A DNA stretch of 42,314 nucleotides from Novacetimonas cocois (GTDB lineage Bacteria; Pseudomonadota; Alphaproteobacteria; Acetobacterales; Acetobacteraceae): positions 1 to 42,314 of the forward strand of contig NZ_QEXL01000005.1 of the NCBI RefSeq assembly GCF_003311635.1, read 5' to 3'. This document shows, one piece after another, positions 1 through 7,813 of the stretch. The number at the start of each line of letters is the position of its first letter. Positions within the stretch are counted from its first letter, which is position 1. The notes under the pieces were generated by a model, which saw only the letters and a program-made list of their open reading frames with translations, ran no database searches and was not told where the DNA came from. The position numbers and the translations under genes were made by a program.

Positions 1-52
1 CCACATCGCAGCAAGCTTCATCTTCTATCTCAAAGAATGAGTCCTGAGCCTA
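1..52 (+). mobile_element. Right-end remnant of an IS5-family element (partial, cut by window start)
   Basis: These 52 bases match 4407-4458 at 50 of 52 positions, in the same orientation. At 4407-4458 the sequence encodes the last residues of an IS5-family transposase (…IFYLKE, stop) and then runs to the element end (…TGAGTCCTGAGCCTA). The match stops at the final CCTA, which fixes the element boundary at 52. The left part lies outside the window. The receptor gene's stop codon is only 10 bases beyond it. I infer that this is the end of a second copy of the same element. Confidence 0.75.
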
Positions 53-62
53 GTGTCATGCC

Positions 63-3000
63 TTACAGTGTTGCTGTAACTCCGAAGCGGAAGGCCCGTC
101 CGAGAACACCATTCTGGGCCCAGGACGAGTTGTAAAGGTAAGAACCGTAGGTACCGAAATCATATGGAGCCTTGAAATCGGTCAGGTTGTAGATGTTGAC
201 ATAGCCAGCCCACTGCTTGTTGAACTGATAGTTCACAGTCATGTCGATGTCCCAGAAATGACGGACATTGCACTGCGTGGGATAGAAGCTACTGACGTCC
301 TGATAGAGCGCATATTTGCAGTTTCCGGCTGTTCCCGGGCCATCGTTATCTTCCGCTGTGCCGTGGTAGCCGCTGGTGTAATAAACGGTGAACGTCGTCG
401 AGAGCCTATTCCACGTGAAGGTATTCTGCCAGTTGGCGCGCCAGCGAGGCGTACCCGACGCAGAAGTCGTGTTCCATGGACCTTCGGTACCGGCAAAACG
501 CTCTATGCCCACACCCGGTATGCTCTCGTTGAAACGGTGCACCCATGTTGCGTGACCGTTGCTGTACCAGTTGATCATCTTCAACGGACCAGGGAGGCGA
601 TGGGTAATCGAGAGGTTGAGGTCCACGCCATCGGTCATCATACTGTTGGCGTTGATATAGGATGACTCAATGATGCCTGCACGGCGCGGGGCGTCAGGAT
701 GCAGTGGGTCCGCAACGTCGGGGATCACCGTATCGCCGTCGATCATGACCGTCCTGTTGGTGTTCAAGGCCTCGTAAGCTGAAGCTACGGTTGCTGCCGG
801 AATCGGGTTGGAGACGATGACGTTCTTTTCGCGAATGTACCAGTATTCCGCGCTGAACGTCGCCCACGGGACGGGATGGAAGACTGGACCACCCGTGAAG
901 GTGGTGTTTGTCATGGGCTTGAGGTTCTTGTTGCCGACGCTTTCGCCACCAAGGCTGTAGGCTTGGGCGTAGTCGTCCTTGGTTCCGTTGGTGTTGAGAT
1001 GCTGGTTGATCCAGGTCTGGTTCGAGGGACCATAAGAAGTGTAGCCAATCGTAGTGCCGTTTGTTTCATAGAAACTCGGGACCTGGAAGCCCTGTGACCA
1101 TGTCCCGCGGAGCATGAACTCCTTGGTCGGCTTGAAGGTGACGCCGATCTTCGGGGAGAAGTGGCTGAAGCCTGTGGAATAGGAGTCGTAACGTCCTTGG
1201 AAATCGGCGTTCAGCATTTTCACGATTGGCGCATTCAGCTCGAAATATCCGGAATAGACATAACGATGGCCGATCGCGCTGAACGGATTGATGCTTTCAT
1301 ACTGGTTGTTGACGTTGGTGGTGTCGACCGGGTTGGCATTCGGAGCGTTGAAGCCTTCGTAACGGACGTTCGTTCCGACCGCGAGGTTCAGCATTCCGCC
1401 AGGCAGTCGCGTAAGTCCCTTGGTGACAGAGGCCTGCCAGGAATATTCTTCCGTATTGGAGTGGACGATTTCCGTTGGCGCGATGGCGTTCTTTGCCGCG
1501 GCGGAGTTTGCGGCTTGATCAACGAAATTATAAGTACCGTTCTCGATCGCATAATCAAGATCGGCGATGTTGATGTTGTTGCTATATTTCGTGGAGAGGT
1601 TGGTATTCATGCCGACAAAGCTGGAATCATAGTTCCAGTCGCCACCCCAACTTGACGGTTCCCAGCCTGTCAGATGTATGGACCCGCGGTAGTTCTGAGA
1701 GAACTGGGTTTCGGCCGTGGGGTCGATGAAGCGTCCGTAAAGCTGTGCGCTTTCACCGAGCGATGCATAAGGATTGTTGGGGTTCAGCGAACCGTTCGGC
1801 AGATAGGCAGGCGCGAGCACGCCCTCGCTCGTCCCAAGCTGGGATTGTGTGTTGGCGTAGAACGCGTTCGGGGTACCTGTATAATAGGACAGGTTCTGCG
1901 AGTAGGTGAACATGCTCACAAGCTTCACACGCGCGCCAAGCCTGACCGTGAGATGGGCGGTTGCTTCCACGCGACGGTCGTAAGGTGAAATCACGCCATA
2001 CTTCGAAACCTTGTCCTGTTGGCACAAGGTGCTCACCGAACCCGTCGGTGTGCCGGCGACGTAGCCCGAATGGGCTCCGGACAGTCCTTTGCATCCGGAG
2101 GTGGGGTTCAGCAACTGATAGCCACTGAGCGCCTTTCCGTTACTGTCGACAGCCTGTGCCGTGACGCCGGTGGTTTGCGTGACGGCATTGGTAAATATTC
2201 CGTCAGAACCGAGAAGGTTACCATCAGCGTTTCCGCCGCCGATACCCGTGATGTTGCTTGTATTGTATGGATAGCCGAGCTGGCTGTTGGTGATCATGTC
2301 ATCGGACTGGTATTCCGAGTTGACATAGAAGTTGTAACCATCCTTCGCCACGTCGCCCACGCCGTAGTTCGCGTAAAGACGCTGATGGCCGCCATAGCCG
2401 CCCTGGGTAAGGCCACCTTCCGCGTTGCCTTCGAAGCCCTTGATCTGTTCGCGCGTAATCATGTTGATAACGCCGGCAACAGCGTCAGCGCCATAAAGTG
2501 CCGAACCGCCATCTTGCTGGACATCAATGGTCTGCACCAGTGACGAGGGCATCCAGTTCGTGTCGACGAAGTTACGTGCGCCGTCGTCGCCTGCGGGATA
2601 ATAGGACAGGCGCATGCCATCCATCATCACGAGCGTAGCGGACGTCTGGAGGCCACGCAGAGACGGTGCGGATGCACCACCCGCGAAGGCACCATTGGCG
2701 GAGAACGCGTTCGTCAGATTGCCCGAACCATTGGATGACAGAAGCTGAAGTGCGTCGGTCACGGTCTTGATACCGCGCTGCTGAAGCTGCTTGGCGGTGA
2801 TCTGCTCGATCGGCGAAGCGCTGTTCAGGTTCTTGTCGCGGAACATTGTGCCCGTGACAACGATGCTTTCGGCGCCCGTCGAATTTCCGCTGCTTGCGGA
2901 AGCATTTTTCAATGCCGTCCTGCGCGATGTTGTGGTGGCCGACGTTTTGCCCGTCGCAGAGCGGTTTGGGGCCTTGCTTCGTTTTGTGCTGTCAGGGTCG

Positions 3001-3122
3001 TCCTGGGTGGTATTGACGGCCTGGGCTTGTGCCGAGTCGGCGGGGACTGTGACAGCGATGCCATTCAATGCAGAAAAAGCGAAAAGTATGATGTTCCGAT
3101 GTGAGGCTGGCCTGACTTTCAT
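63..3122 (-). CDS. TonB-dependent outer-membrane receptor
   Basis: 1019 residues. It is a gated outer-membrane importer that uses TonB/ExbBD energy; the substrate cannot be read from sequence. Residues 1-35 look like a Sec signal peptide (hydrophobic ILFAFSALNGIAVTV, cleavage near AQAQA). Residues 36-84 are a Ser/Thr/Lys-rich linker. ESIVVTG at 85-91 is a TonB-box-like motif. The plug domain follows (PIEQITAKQLQQRG; PSLRGLQTSATLVMMDGMR; GGSALYGADAVAGVINMITR), then a long beta-barrel ending …GRAFRFGVTATL. Length and both ends look intact. No TonB, FecI/FecR or transport partner lies beside it. It is isolated between IS ends (1-52 and 3405-4458), and its composition looks less GC-rich than the T2SS block, so acquisition by transfer is plausible. 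The start at 3122 is the only one that gives a full signal peptide. Confidence 0.93.
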   Translation of the reverse strand: MKVRPASHRNIILFAFSALNGIAVTVPADSAQAQAVNTTQDDPDSTKRSKAPNRSATGKTSATTTSRRTALKNASASSGNSTGAESIVVTGTMFRDKNLNSASPIEQITAKQLQQRGIKTVTDALQLLSSNGSGNLTNAFSANGAFAGGASAPSLRGLQTSATLVMMDGMRLSYYPAGDDGARNFVDTNWMPSSLVQTIDVQQDGGSALYGADAVAGVINMITREQIKGFEGNAEGGLTQGGYGGHQRLYANYGVGDVAKDGYNFYVNSEYQSDDMITNSQLGYPYNTSNITGIGGGNADGNLLGSDGIFTNAVTQTTGVTAQAVDSNGKALSGYQLLNPTSGCKGLSGAHSGYVAGTPTGSVSTLCQQDKVSKYGVISPYDRRVEATAHLTVRLGARVKLVSMFTYSQNLSYYTGTPNAFYANTQSQLGTSEGVLAPAYLPNGSLNPNNPYASLGESAQLYGRFIDPTAETQFSQNYRGSIHLTGWEPSSWGGDWNYDSSFVGMNTNLSTKYSNNINIADLDYAIENGTYNFVDQAANSAAAKNAIAPTEIVHSNTEEYSWQASVTKGLTRLPGGMLNLAVGTNVRYEGFNAPNANPVDTTNVNNQYESINPFSAIGHRYVYSGYFELNAPIVKMLNADFQGRYDSYSTGFSHFSPKIGVTFKPTKEFMLRGTWSQGFQVPSFYETNGTTIGYTSYGPSNQTWINQHLNTNGTKDDYAQAYSLGGESVGNKNLKPMTNTTFTGGPVFHPVPWATFSAEYWYIREKNVIVSNPIPAATVASAYEALNTNRTVMIDGDTVIPDVADPLHPDAPRRAGIIESSYINANSMMTDGVDLNLSITHRLPGPLKMINWYSNGHATWVHRFNESIPGVGIERFAGTEGPWNTTSASGTPRWRANWQNTFTWNRLSTTFTVYYTSGYHGTAEDNDGPGTAGNCKYALYQDVSSFYPTQCNVRHFWDIDMTVNYQFNKQWAGYVNIYNLTDFKAPYDFGTYGSYLYNSSWAQNGVLGRAFRFGVTATL

Positions 3123-3404
3123 GGAAAAACAATCCTCAAGCTGGAGAGCAAACCGGAGAGTTCGTCACGGAAAAACATCGTTCTGGGATAACAACATATA
3201 TTAGCTTATAGCTTGAATGATCTGTTACAAAAAACATTAATTCTTACAAAAAACCATAGAACATAAATTTAATTCGATATGTATCCCGTGTTGCATTGAA
3301 TCTTGTGTTTGCATCCAGGGGCGTCTCCCTGAATCAAGTGGAGGATCGAACGACCATTGAGTGCTGTAATTTCTGGCGCAAAAAACGAAGAGTGACAGTT
3401 CTTG
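3123..3404. promoter_or_regulatory. AT-rich upstream region of the TonB receptor with a direct repeat
   Basis: There is no gene here. The stretch is AT-rich and lies between the receptor start and the IS element, so the receptor promoter should be in it. The 11-mer TTACAAAAAAC occurs twice, at 3225-3235 and 3244-3254, 19 bases apart. I could not assign a confident -35/-10 pair. The repeat could be an operator or simply A-tract DNA. Confidence 0.35.
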
Positions 3405-4286
3405 GAGCCTGTTTGAAAAATCGGTCTGATGTGATTCAGGCTACAGGATGTGGACGCCAGAGCAGAGGGGCCGGATGGCCAGGGTCACGCGAAAGACGAA
3501 ACGCTATCTGTCCGACATGACGGACGAGGAATGGGAGCGGGTCGCGCCTTTGATGCCACGCCCGGACATCGTGGAAAGCCGCGCGAAATTGAGTGCCGCG
3601 AGGTTATCAACGCGGTGCGCCATCTGGTGCGTTCGGGCTGTGGCTGGTGGATGTTGCCGATCCACTTCGGGCACTGGCGGACTGTTTACGGCTGGTTCCG
3701 TGAACTGGCCCGACGCTTCCTGTTCCAGACCATCCATGACGTGGAACTGATGAGGGACCGGGCTCAGGCAGGCCGCGACGCCAGCCCTACGGCAGCAGTG
3801 ATCGACAGCCAGAGCATCAAGGCGCTTCACGCGAAAACAGGAGGCTACGACGCCGGTAAGAAGGTCGTCGGCCGCAAGCGCCACATTGCCGTCGATACGG
3901 ATGGACGCCTGTTGATGATCAATCTTACCTCTGCCGACATCTCGGACAGTGCAGGTGCCCAGATGATCCTTGATGCCATCCGCAAACGCTGGCCCTGGTG
4001 AAGGACCTGTTCGCCGATGGCGCCTACGATCGGCTCAGGCTCATGGACAAGGCGGCTTATCTCGACTTCGTCCTTGAAATCATCCGCCGCCGCGAGGGCG
4101 CGAGAGGTTTTGAGGTACTGCCGCGCCGATGGGTCGTGGAGCGAACCTTCGGCTGGATGACCAGATGGCGGCGCTTGGTTCGGGATTACGAACGGCGCAT
4201 CGACGTGTCAAAAGCCATGATTCTCGTCGCCATGGGGGCCAATCTCATGCGCAAAAACGCTCATCCGTGATTTTCCAAACAGGCTC
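3405..4286 (+). mobile_element. IS5-family insertion sequence, about 882 bp, with terminal inverted repeats
   Basis: The left end starts GAGCCTGTTTGAAAAATC at 3405, and the right end ending at 4286 reads GAGCCTGTTTGGAAAATC on the opposite strand. This is an 18-base inverted repeat with one mismatch. The size and the transposase type (MTDEEWERVAPLMP… DSQSIKA… VVERTFGWMTRWRRL) fit the IS5 family as found in acetic acid bacteria. The flanks (TTG on the left, TTA on the right) are not identical, so no clean target duplication is visible. The right flank is the tail of another transposase while the left flank is unrelated. This suggests deletion or recombination next to the element after insertion. 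Confidence 0.88.
3475..4270 (+). pseudogene. IS5-family transposase, broken by two frameshifts
   Basis: Read across three segments, the protein is a complete DDE transposase of about 265 residues. It starts MARVTRKTKRYLSDM at 3475, continues in a second frame with REVINAVRHLVRSGCGWWMLP and AVIDSQSIKALHAKT, and ends in a third frame with DLFADGAYDRLRLMDK, WVVERTFGWM and ANLMRKNAHP. The first shift is near 3564 (CCCGG where a further G would restore MPRPGHRGKPREIE). The second is near 3998 (CTGGTGAAG where a further G would restore RWPWVKDLFADG). Both look like loss of one G from a G run, so decay or consensus sequencing error are both possible. Neither site lies where programmed frameshifting usually divides IS5-family orfA and orfB. 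The element is probably inactive unless the shifts are errors. Confidence 0.85.
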
Positions 4287-4289
4287 TTA

Positions 4290-4458
4290 CAACTGGCATC
4301 TGTATAAAAAGCGCCATTTTATCGAAAACATGTTCGTAAGACTGAAAGACTGGCGACGCGTTGCGACCAGATACGACCGGTGCGCTCATACACTCATGTC
4401 CGCAATCCAGATCGCAGCAAGCTTCATCTTCTACCTCAAAGAATGAGTCCTGAGCCTA
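4290..4458 (+). mobile_element. 3' remnant of a second IS5-family element (transposase C-terminus plus right end)
   Basis: Directly right of the IS, one frame encodes the C-terminus typical of IS5-family transposases: KKRHFIENMFVRLKDWRR, then VATRYDRCAHTL and IAASFIFYLKE, stop at 4444-4446. The element end CCTGAGCCTA follows. No N-terminal half is found left of 3405, so the upstream part was lost, probably when the intact-ended IS arrived or by recombination. The last 52 bases are repeated at the window start. The terminal TA of this remnant also forms part of the stop codon of the neighbouring MFS gene. Confidence 0.8.
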
Positions 4459-5664
4459 ACTCCCGTGCCCGAGGCGGTGGCCGGGTCGAAATCCGTGGGG
4501 TCGGGCCTGCCATGCGATCAGGAACCCGACAGCGACAAGTCCCATCACCGCCCAGGGGAATGACGCCGCGCCCCATGTGTCGAGCAGCGCGCCGCCCAGA
4601 ATCCCCCCACCGGCTATGGCACTGTTCCATGCCACCACATTCATCGACAGCGCGACATCCGCGCCATCGCCGGCCGCATCGGCAAGCGCGGTCTGGAGCA
4701 ATGTCGCGGCACCCCCAAATGTCAGCCCCCATATCGTGACGCCGATCATGATGATCGCAGGCGACGCTGATCCGATGGCGAAAGCCGCTGCCACGACCGC
4801 GAATATGGCGAGGCTGAGCAGGACGGACCGGCGCAGGGCGTGATCGACCGTGCGGCTGGTCAGCCAGATGCCGGCAAGGGCGGCAATACCAAAAAGCAGC
4901 AGGATGCGATCCGCCTGTCCCGCCAGCCCGGCCGGTGTCACGAACGGCACGATGTAGGTGTAGAGCACGTTGTGCGCGAGCATCCAGGCCATCACCACGC
5001 CCAGAACAGACCGCACGCCGGGCATGTGCAGGACATGCCGGAATGGCAGACGTTCGTCATGCGCAGCACCCGGAAAGTCAGGAACCTTCGCCAGCACCCA
5101 CGCGATCAGCAGCACGGTCAGGCCCGACATGATCCAGAAAGCCAGACGCCAGCCAACAGAGGCTCCCAGCCATGTGCCAGCAGGAACCCCCAGCGAGAGC
5201 GCGATCGGCGTGCCCACCATGGCAATCGCCAGGGCGCGCCCCTGCTGGGCGCGGGTCACCATCCGGCGCGCATAGCCGGCCAGTAACGCCCAGGCGAGCC
5301 CCGCCGCCGCACCCGCTCCGTACCGGGCCACGAGGGTCACGCCGTAATGCGTTGAAAACGCGGTGATGGAATTGAACACCATGAAACCGATGATCGCCAG
5401 CAGCAGGACCCTCTTGCGCCGCCATCGCTGCGTGGCGAGCGTCAGCGGGATCGCCGCACTCAGCGAGCCTATGGCATAGGCCGTCACCATCTGCCCGGCG
5501 AGCGCCGGAGAAATATGCAGACCCGCGCCGATTTCGGGCAATAGACCTGCTGGCAGGGTTTCGGTCATGATGCAGATAAATCCGGTCATGGCCAGCGCGA
5601 GCAGGCCGGCAATCGGCAGGCGATCATCGGTTTTTTGCGTGGGTAATGTAATGGTCGGGTTCAT
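4456..5664 (-). CDS. MFS transporter (DHA1/AraJ-SotB-like exporter), C-terminus set by an IS end
   Basis: About 402 residues with twelve hydrophobic segments and the DHA1 pattern (ETLPAGLLPEIGAGL in helix 1, RWRRKR loop between helices 2 and 3, GAGAAAGLAWALLAGYARR). Family members are proton-coupled exporters of sugars or drugs in the inner membrane; the substrate here is unknown. I chose MNPTITLPTQ at 5664. An earlier in-frame start at 5721 would run almost to the tetR start. The stop codon TAG lies at 4456-4458 and is made by the terminal bases of the neighbouring IS remnant, so the original last residues were probably replaced. All twelve helices are present, so function may be kept. The gene is divergent from a tetR gene and is probably controlled by it. 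Confidence 0.85.
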   Translation of the reverse strand: MNPTITLPTQKTDDRLPIAGLLALAMTGFICIMTETLPAGLLPEIGAGLHISPALAGQMVTAYAIGSLSAAIPLTLATQRWRRKRVLLLAIIGFMVFNSITAFSTHYGVTLVARYGAGAAAGLAWALLAGYARRMVTRAQQGRALAIAMVGTPIALSLGVPAGTWLGASVGWRLAFWIMSGLTVLLIAWVLAKVPDFPGAAHDERLPFRHVLHMPGVRSVLGVVMAWMLAHNVLYTYIVPFVTPAGLAGQADRILLLFGIAALAGIWLTSRTVDHALRRSVLLSLAIFAVVAAAFAIGSASPAIIMIGVTIWGLTFGGAATLLQTALADAAGDGADVALSMNVVAWNSAIAGGGILGGALLDTWGAASFPWAVMGLVAVGFLIAWQARPHGFRPGHRLGHGS

Positions 5665-5676
5665 GGAGTGCTCATA

Positions 5677-5698
5677 TATGGATCGAACGATACACATA
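5677..5698. promoter_or_regulatory. Putative TetR-family operator between MFS and tetR
   Basis: The core TATGGATCGAACGATA lies in the 105-base divergent gap between the MFS start (5664) and the tetR start (5770). Closely related motifs occur at the promoter of the SDR operon (6452-6470 on the minus strand and 6499-6517 on the plus strand). Shared consensus: TATGGAYCG, two to three bases, then GRTA. Assignment to this repressor is inference from position and recurrence. Confidence 0.5.
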
Positions 5699-5769
5699 TA
5701 GAGGGGCAGCATCCTTGGCAATCACTTCTGTATCACTTAATATGGAAGTCTTTCGGAAGGAGCGATAGC

Positions 5770-6408
5770 ATGGCGCGGACCGGGCGTCCCCGTGAGTTTG
5801 ACCGCGACAGGGCGATTGACGCCGCCACGGCGCTCTTCTGGGCGCAGGGGTATGAGCCGACCTCCCTGACCCAGCTCAAGGCCAGCATGGGCGATATCTC
5901 GCCTGCGAGTTTCTATGCCGCGTTTGGTTCGAAGGAAGCCCTGTTCCGGGAAGTCATTCAGCGTTATCTGGCGACCTATGGACAGGTCATGGCACCCTTG
6001 TGGGACGAGAGCCTGTCACCGCGCGAGGCCCTCGAACGGACGTTGCGCGGCTCGGCGCGCATGCAGTCTGCCCGCGCACATCCGACCGGGTGCCTGGTCG
6101 TATGCGGTGCCAGCAACTGCTCACCTGAAAACGAACCCGTCCAGGCGCTCCTCGCAGCGGAACGGCAGCGTACGCGTACGGGCATCAGGGCATGTGTAGA
6201 GCGTGCCATCGCCAATGGTGAATTGAACGCATCCCCGGCGACAGAGGCTCTGCCCGATATTCTAACGACTTTTTTCCACGGCATGACATGCGAAGCCCGG
6301 GACGGGATGAACTCGGACACTCTGGATGCGGCCGTCACGTCTCTCCTGACATTATGGGATATCAACGCGGCGAAGCAGGGGACAGAAAAACGGTTCCAAA
6401 AGCGCTGA
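5770..6408 (+). CDS. TetR/AcrR-family transcriptional repressor
   Basis: 212 residues. The N-terminal helix-turn-helix spans roughly residues 5-60: GRPREFDRDRAIDAATALF, then SLTQLKASMG and ISPASFYAAFGSKEALF, the usual TetR pattern. The C-terminal ligand-binding part has a Cys-containing stretch (GCLVVCGASNCSPEN) typical of the YxaF/LmrA-like branch. The start at 5770 is preceded by a good ribosome site (GGAAGGAG, spacing about 7). An in-frame ATG at 5668 would place 34 unrelated residues in front. It is divergent from the MFS gene and directly upstream of the SDR operon, which fits local repression of both. The ligand is unknown; the reductases downstream suggest a reactive carbonyl or quinone-like signal. 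Confidence 0.92.
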   Translation: MARTGRPREFDRDRAIDAATALFWAQGYEPTSLTQLKASMGDISPASFYAAFGSKEALFREVIQRYLATYGQVMAPLWDESLSPREALERTLRGSARMQSARAHPTGCLVVCGASNCSPENEPVQALLAAERQRTRTGIRACVERAIANGELNASPATEALPDILTTFFHGMTCEARDGMNSDTLDAAVTSLLTLWDINAAKQGTEKRFQKR

Positions 6409-6451
6409 CGAACTGACGGCGGCGAGACGATCCGGACGCGGCACGAGTATT

Positions 6452-6517
6452 CCATATCAATCGGTCCATAAATCCTTGACCCCGTTCCGTGCCCCTATTA
6501 TGGATCGGTCGGTATGG
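6452..6517 (+). promoter_or_regulatory. SDR operon promoter overlapped by two operator-like motifs
   Basis: A -35 box TTGACC (6476-6481) and a -10-like TATGGA (6499-6504) are 17 bases apart. The -10 region lies inside TATGGATCGGTCGGTATGG (6499-6517). A second copy, read on the minus strand as TATGGACCGATTGATATGG, sits just upstream of the -35 at 6452-6470. Both resemble the motif at 5677. The arrangement fits repression by blocking polymerase. The first gene starts at 6568 after AAGGAATCCGATC. Confidence 0.55.
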
Positions 6518-6567
6518 AAATGGTGTTGTTCGGAACACGACGCCATGTCTCCTCAAGGAATCCGATC

Positions 6568-7329
6568 ATGAGCACATCAAAAATCGCCTTCGTCACGGGC
6601 GCCAATCGCGGCATCGGCTACAGCATCGCCAAGCATCTGACGGCCGCCGGCATCAGCGTGATCGGCACCTGGCACGCCAATGAAGGCGAGGCGAAAGCAG
6701 CCGAAACCGCCCTCAGCCAGAAGGACGCGAAGCTGCGCATGCTGCAACTGGACATCGCGAACCATGCGTCGTTCACGGATTTTGCAGGGCGGGTCAAAGC
6801 CCTTCTTGCAAGCGAGTTCGGGCAGGGGGGACTGAATTATGTTGTCCAGAATGCCGGCAACATCATCCACACGCGCTTTGATGCCGCGACGCCTGAACAG
6901 CTCGACAATCAATACAATATCCACTTCAAGGGTCCGTACCTGCTGACGGTAGCCCTTCTGCCCCTGATCCGTGATGGTGGCCGCATTCTCAACATCACCT
7001 CTGCCGCGACGCGTTTCTACCTGCCGGATCATGGGCCTTACGCGGCCATGAAAGCCGCCACCGAAGTCATCTCGCTCTATATGGCGAAAGAACTGGGCGA
7101 GCGCGGCATTACGGTCAATGCCGTTGCCCCCGGGGCGGTCGCATCGGATTTCGGCAATGGTCTGGTCCGTGATGATGCCACGATCAACAAAAGCCTCGCA
7201 GAGATCACGCCGCTGGGGCGTGTCGGTCAGCCCGACGACATCGGCGCCGCTGTTCGTGGCCTCCTGTCCGACGACATGCACTGGGTGAATGGTCAGCGCA
7301 TCGAGGTGACGGGAGGGCAGTCACTTTGA
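6568..7329 (+). CDS. Short-chain dehydrogenase/reductase (SDR)
   Basis: 253 residues of the classical SDR fold. The NAD(P)-binding TGANRGIGYSI is near residues 8-18, the NAG motif is in VVQNAGN, the catalytic Ser is in ITSAATRFY, and the Tyr-x-x-x-Lys pair is in YAAMKAATEV. VAPGAVASDF and the C-terminal VNGQRIEVTGG are also family hallmarks. It reduces or oxidises a carbonyl/alcohol pair with NAD(P)H; the substrate cannot be read. The start at 6568 has a ribosome site AAGGAA; the earlier ATG at 6514 lies within the promoter motif. It is the first gene of an operon that also encodes an SRPBCC protein, a second SDR and an aldo/keto reductase. Confidence 0.93.
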   Translation: MSTSKIAFVTGANRGIGYSIAKHLTAAGISVIGTWHANEGEAKAAETALSQKDAKLRMLQLDIANHASFTDFAGRVKALLASEFGQGGLNYVVQNAGNIIHTRFDAATPEQLDNQYNIHFKGPYLLTVALLPLIRDGGRILNITSAATRFYLPDHGPYAAMKAATEVISLYMAKELGERGITVNAVAPGAVASDFGNGLVRDDATINKSLAEITPLGRVGQPDDIGAAVRGLLSDDMHWVNGQRIEVTGGQSL

Positions 7330-7360
7330 TCCCACACAGAAAAGGGCAGGGGGAGGCCGT

Positions 7361-7813
7361 ATGATCAACGTTATGGCCAGCAGCGTCATCAATACACCCG
7401 TTTCGTCTGTATGGGGGCTGATCCGCGATTTCGGTGCCCTTGGTCGCTGGTTGCCGGGCGTGAAAAGCTGCGTGATTGAAAGCGATGATCCCGGTGACCG
7501 TGTCGGCGCGATCCGTCGTGTCGAAATGGGCGATGTCGGTGTGATCCGTGAACAGCTTCTGGCACTGTCCGACGTGGATCATGCGGTAACGTTCTCGATT
7601 ATTGAAGCGGCTCTGCCGATCCGGAACTACCTCTCGACAATCACGCTTCTGCCCATAACGGATGGCGATCGCACGTTTATCCGGTGGCGTGGTCAGTTCG
7701 AAGCGACTGCCGAACATGCAGCCAGCATGGAGACCAGAATGCCGAGACACATCTATCAGCCAGCGTTCGACAGACTGGCGGAAATTCTGGCGTTGAGGGA
7801 AACACGGTCATGA
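7361..7813 (+). CDS. SRPBCC-family (polyketide cyclase/START-like) protein
   Basis: 150 residues with the SRPBCC signature: SSVINTPVSSVWGLIRDFG, LGRWLPGV, VGAIRRVEM and IREQLLALSD, ending in a long C-terminal helix (IYQPAFDRLAEILAL). The fold forms a hydrophobic pocket that binds lipid-like or aromatic ligands; no specific reaction can be assigned. The ribosome site GGGGGAGG precedes the start at 7361. Its stop overlaps the next start (ATGA), showing translational coupling to the second SDR. Confidence 0.88.
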   Translation: MINVMASSVINTPVSSVWGLIRDFGALGRWLPGVKSCVIESDDPGDRVGAIRRVEMGDVGVIREQLLALSDVDHAVTFSIIEAALPIRNYLSTITLLPITDGDRTFIRWRGQFEATAEHAASMETRMPRHIYQPAFDRLAEILALRETRS

